Assembly: GCF_018131015.1 (NCBI RefSeq)
Contig: NZ_JAFCJJ010000031.1
Span: 1-64,000, forward strand
Source: Bradyrhizobium diazoefficiens
GTDB lineage: Bacteria; Pseudomonadota; Alphaproteobacteria; Rhizobiales; Xanthobacteraceae
DNA length: 64,000 bases
Direction of reading: 5' to 3'
Both the position numbers and the translations under genes were made by a program. Numbering within the stretch: position 1 is the first letter of the stretch; the number at the start of each line of letters is the position of its first letter. The notes under the pieces are model-generated. The model searched no databases and was not told the DNA's origin. It worked only from the letters and a program-made list of their open reading frames with translations. This document shows, piece by piece, positions 62,472 to 64,000 of this stretch.

Positions 62472-63613
62472 GAGAAGAGCGGACAAAGAAAGCCGTCATG
62501 GCCGGGCCTGTCCCGGCCATCCACGATCTTTCGTCCGGTGCCAAGAACGTGGATGCCCGGCACAAGGCCGGGCATGACGGGAAGAATACGCGGCGCCCAC
62601 GCCGCTCCGCTCTCACGCGCTTCCTGATGACGCTGCCGGCGGCGGCCGTCTCGTTCCTGTTCTCCGCCGCGCCGGCTTTCGCGGATCTGAAGATCTGCAA
62701 TCGCATGTCCTATGTCGTCGAGGCCGCGATCGGCATCGACGACAAGGCGGCAACTGCGACGCGCGGCTGGTTCCGGATCGATCCCGCCACCTGCCGCGTG
62801 GTGGTGCAGGGCACGCTCTCCGCCGACCGCATCCTGCTCAACGCCCGCGCGCTCGGCCTCTACGGCGCCTCGCCGATCCCGCAGAGCGGCAGCGACATGC
62901 TCTGCGTCGCGCAGGATAATTTCGTCATCGCCGCCGCGCGGCAATGCCGCAGCGGCCAGACCCAGGTTGCCTTCACCCAGATCACGCCGACGCAAGCCGC
63001 CGACGGCAATTTCGTCGCCTACCTCGCCGAGGATTCCGAATATGACGACGAGCAGGCCCGGCTTGCCGGCATCCAGCGCCTGCTGGTGATCGCGGGCTAC
63101 GATGCCGCTCCGATCGACGGCGTGGACGGACCGAAGACGCAAGGCGCGCTTGCCGCGTTCCTGAAGAGCCGCGGGCTGTCGACGGACATCGTGTCGACAC
63201 CGACCTTCTTCAAGACCATGGTGGACGCGGTGCAGACGCCGTCCACCAGCGGGCTGACCTGGTGCAACGACACCCCGCACAAGGTGATGGCGGCGGTCGC
63301 CACCGACGACGGCAAGTCGGTGACGAGCCGCGGCTGGTATCGCATCGATCCGAAGAAATGCCTGACCCCCGACGTGACCGGCACGCCGAAGCAGATCTTC
63401 AGCTTCGCGGAAGCCGTCGATGCCGACAACCGCACCATCAAGCTGAAGGACCGGCCGCTGAACTGGGGCGGCGACAGGAAGCTCTGCACGCGCGAGACCA
63501 AGTTCGAGACCAATGAGCAGGCCGATTGCGCCGCGCGCGGATTTTCGGCGACGGGTTTCGGCGCCGTGGACATGCCGGGCGGCGGCAAGACGCTGCGCTT
63601 TGCGATGCCGTGA
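62468..63613 (+). CDS. DUF1036 periplasmic protein with two DUF1036 domains
   Basis: An exported protein of about 329-381 residues. A signal peptide (RRPRRSALTRFLMTLPAAAVSFLFSAAPAFA) precedes two DUF1036 domains (KICNRMSYVVEAAIG..., and TWCNDTPHKVMAAVA...) separated by a peptidoglycan-binding-like helix bundle (RLAGIQRLLVIAGYDAAPIDGVDGPKTQGALAAFLKSRG). The start is uncertain: GTG 62468 overlaps the argB stop, ATG 62498 lies in a repeat, and ATG 62627 would lose the positive signal-peptide region. DUF1036 has no known biochemical role. Confidence 0.8.
   Translation: MREERTKKAVMAGPVPAIHDLSSGAKNVDARHKAGHDGKNTRRPRRSALTRFLMTLPAAAVSFLFSAAPAFADLKICNRMSYVVEAAIGIDDKAATATRGWFRIDPATCRVVVQGTLSADRILLNARALGLYGASPIPQSGSDMLCVAQDNFVIAAARQCRSGQTQVAFTQITPTQAADGNFVAYLAEDSEYDDEQARLAGIQRLLVIAGYDAAPIDGVDGPKTQGALAAFLKSRGLSTDIVSTPTFFKTMVDAVQTPSTSGLTWCNDTPHKVMAAVATDDGKSVTSRGWYRIDPKKCLTPDVTGTPKQIFSFAEAVDADNRTIKLKDRPLNWGGDRKLCTRETKFETNEQADCAARGFSATGFGAVDMPGGGKTLRFAMP
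62496..62579. repeat. Palindromic repeat, copy of the 60238-60324 element, inside the DUF1036 frame
   Basis: TCATGGCCGGGCCTGTCCCGGCCATCCACG at one end and CGTGGATGCCCGGCACAAGGCCGGGCATGACG at the other match the element before engB. Here it lies in the open frame that begins at argB's end, so it may have supplied part of the coding sequence. Confidence 0.85.
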
Positions 63614-63639
63614 TGTGATGGCGGCACTTCTTGCTCCTT

Positions 63640-63758
63640 CGTCGTCCTGGCGAAAGCCAGGACCCATTACCCCAGGATTGAGTTTGGCGAAGAACGACAA
63701 CCAGAGTGCCCCATTGATGCGTCACGGAGTATGGGTCCTGGCTTTCGCCAGGACGACG
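63640..63758. repeat. Perfect 28-nt inverted repeat
   Basis: Positions 63640-63667 and 63731-63758 are exact reverse complements (28 of 28), each also an internal hairpin (CCTGGCGAAAGCCAGG), 63 bases apart. A decayed relative is at 25232-25348. Near-identity of arms suggests recent spread or gene conversion. Confidence 0.9.
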
Positions 63759-63803
63759 ATCGAAAGCGGAGCCGCTGCGTCGGTCAACGGATAGAGAGTT
63801 GTG

Positions 63804-64000
63804 ATGAAATCCCCCCGCGCCTTCGGCCATGTCGACACCTGGGTGTTCGACCTCGACAACACGCTCTATCCGCATCACGTCAATTTGTGGCAGCAGGTCG
63901 ATGCGCGGATCGGCGAATTCGTCTGCAACTGGCTGAATGTCGGCCCGGAGGAAGCGCGCAACATCCAGAAGGACTATTACCGGCGCTTCGGCACGACGAT
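63804..64000 (+). CDS. Pyrimidine 5'-nucleotidase, HAD superfamily (partial, cut by window end)
   Basis: The first 65 residues of a HAD-family phosphatase, with motif I DLDNTLYP, as in pyrimidine 5'-nucleotidases of the SDT1/YjjG-like group. It starts with ATG 63804, preceded by GAGAG. The gene continues beyond the window. In this lineage it commonly follows the argB region. Confidence 0.85.
   Translation, partial: MKSPRAFGHVDTWVFDLDNTLYPHHVNLWQQVDARIGEFVCNWLNVGPEEARNIQKDYYRRFGTT

Overview
The window is a high-GC alphaproteobacterial chromosome segment, most likely Bradyrhizobium or a close relative in the Nitrobacteraceae. The evidence is the gene order rpmH-rnpA-yidC-engB-argB, an AHL synthase of the BjaI/BraI/RpaI type, a kaiC-kaiB-kinase cluster without kaiA, and several families of intergenic palindromic repeats typical of that group. 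Coding density is ordinary. The exception is about 1.8-3.2 kb, which is AT-richer and partly degenerate.

Region by region. 0.1-1.8 kb (minus): a quorum-sensing unit of LuxR receptor, AHL synthase and a 71-residue protein coupled to the synthase, with a perfect palindrome in front of the synthase. 1.8-3.2 kb: small doubtful ORFs, a gene fragment, repeated TTAGGACA motifs and an intrinsic terminator with no clear gene in front of it. 3.3-6.8 kb: kaiC (broken by a one-base frameshift), kaiB and a PAS/HWE histidine kinase. 6.8-16.5 kb: LysR regulator, shikimate/quinate dehydrogenase-like protein, a complete branched-chain-amino-acid-type ABC importer, a Gfo/Idh/MocA oxidoreductase and a QuiC1-type 3-dehydroshikimate dehydratase. 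Together these look like a dedicated uptake-and-oxidation operon feeding protocatechuate. 16.6-22.9 kb: phnCDE1E2 (minus) facing a hexapeptide transferase, phnM and a DUF1045 2H protein (plus), with a Pho box on each side of the divergent promoter; the C-P lyase core is absent here.

22.9-44.6 kb holds mixed metabolism and sensing: methanethiol oxidase with a membrane partner, two DapA-family aldolases, a methyl-accepting protein, MarR plus enoyl-CoA hydratase, a TetR-controlled EmrAB-type pump, a tannase-family esterase, SerA, a triple-rhodanese protein, a BKACE (DUF849) enzyme, a YgiQ radical SAM protein, a toxin-antitoxin pair in toxin-first order, and a globin-coupled chemoreceptor. 44.8-55.3 kb: a StyA/StyB-type two-component flavin monooxygenase with divergent LysR, a luciferase-like oxidoreductase, a berberine-bridge-type oxidase, a TAXI binding protein next to a FixK/FNR-type box, a serine hydrolase with a PDZ domain, and a membrane-bound AraC regulator. 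55.6-64 kb is conserved core: tRNA-Arg(ACG), a HAMP histidine kinase, rpmH, rnpA, yidC, engB, a DUF423 protein, argB, a DUF1036 protein and the start of a HAD pyrimidine 5'-nucleotidase cut by the window edge.

No phage, conjugative or CRISPR system is visible. The most interesting points are the kaiC frameshift and the orphan terminator before it, the QS-coupled small gene, the near-leaderless autoregulated toxin promoter, the phnD/phnE terminator, and repeat elements that appear to run into coding sequence. Protein identifications rest on motif recognition by eye; no database search was run.
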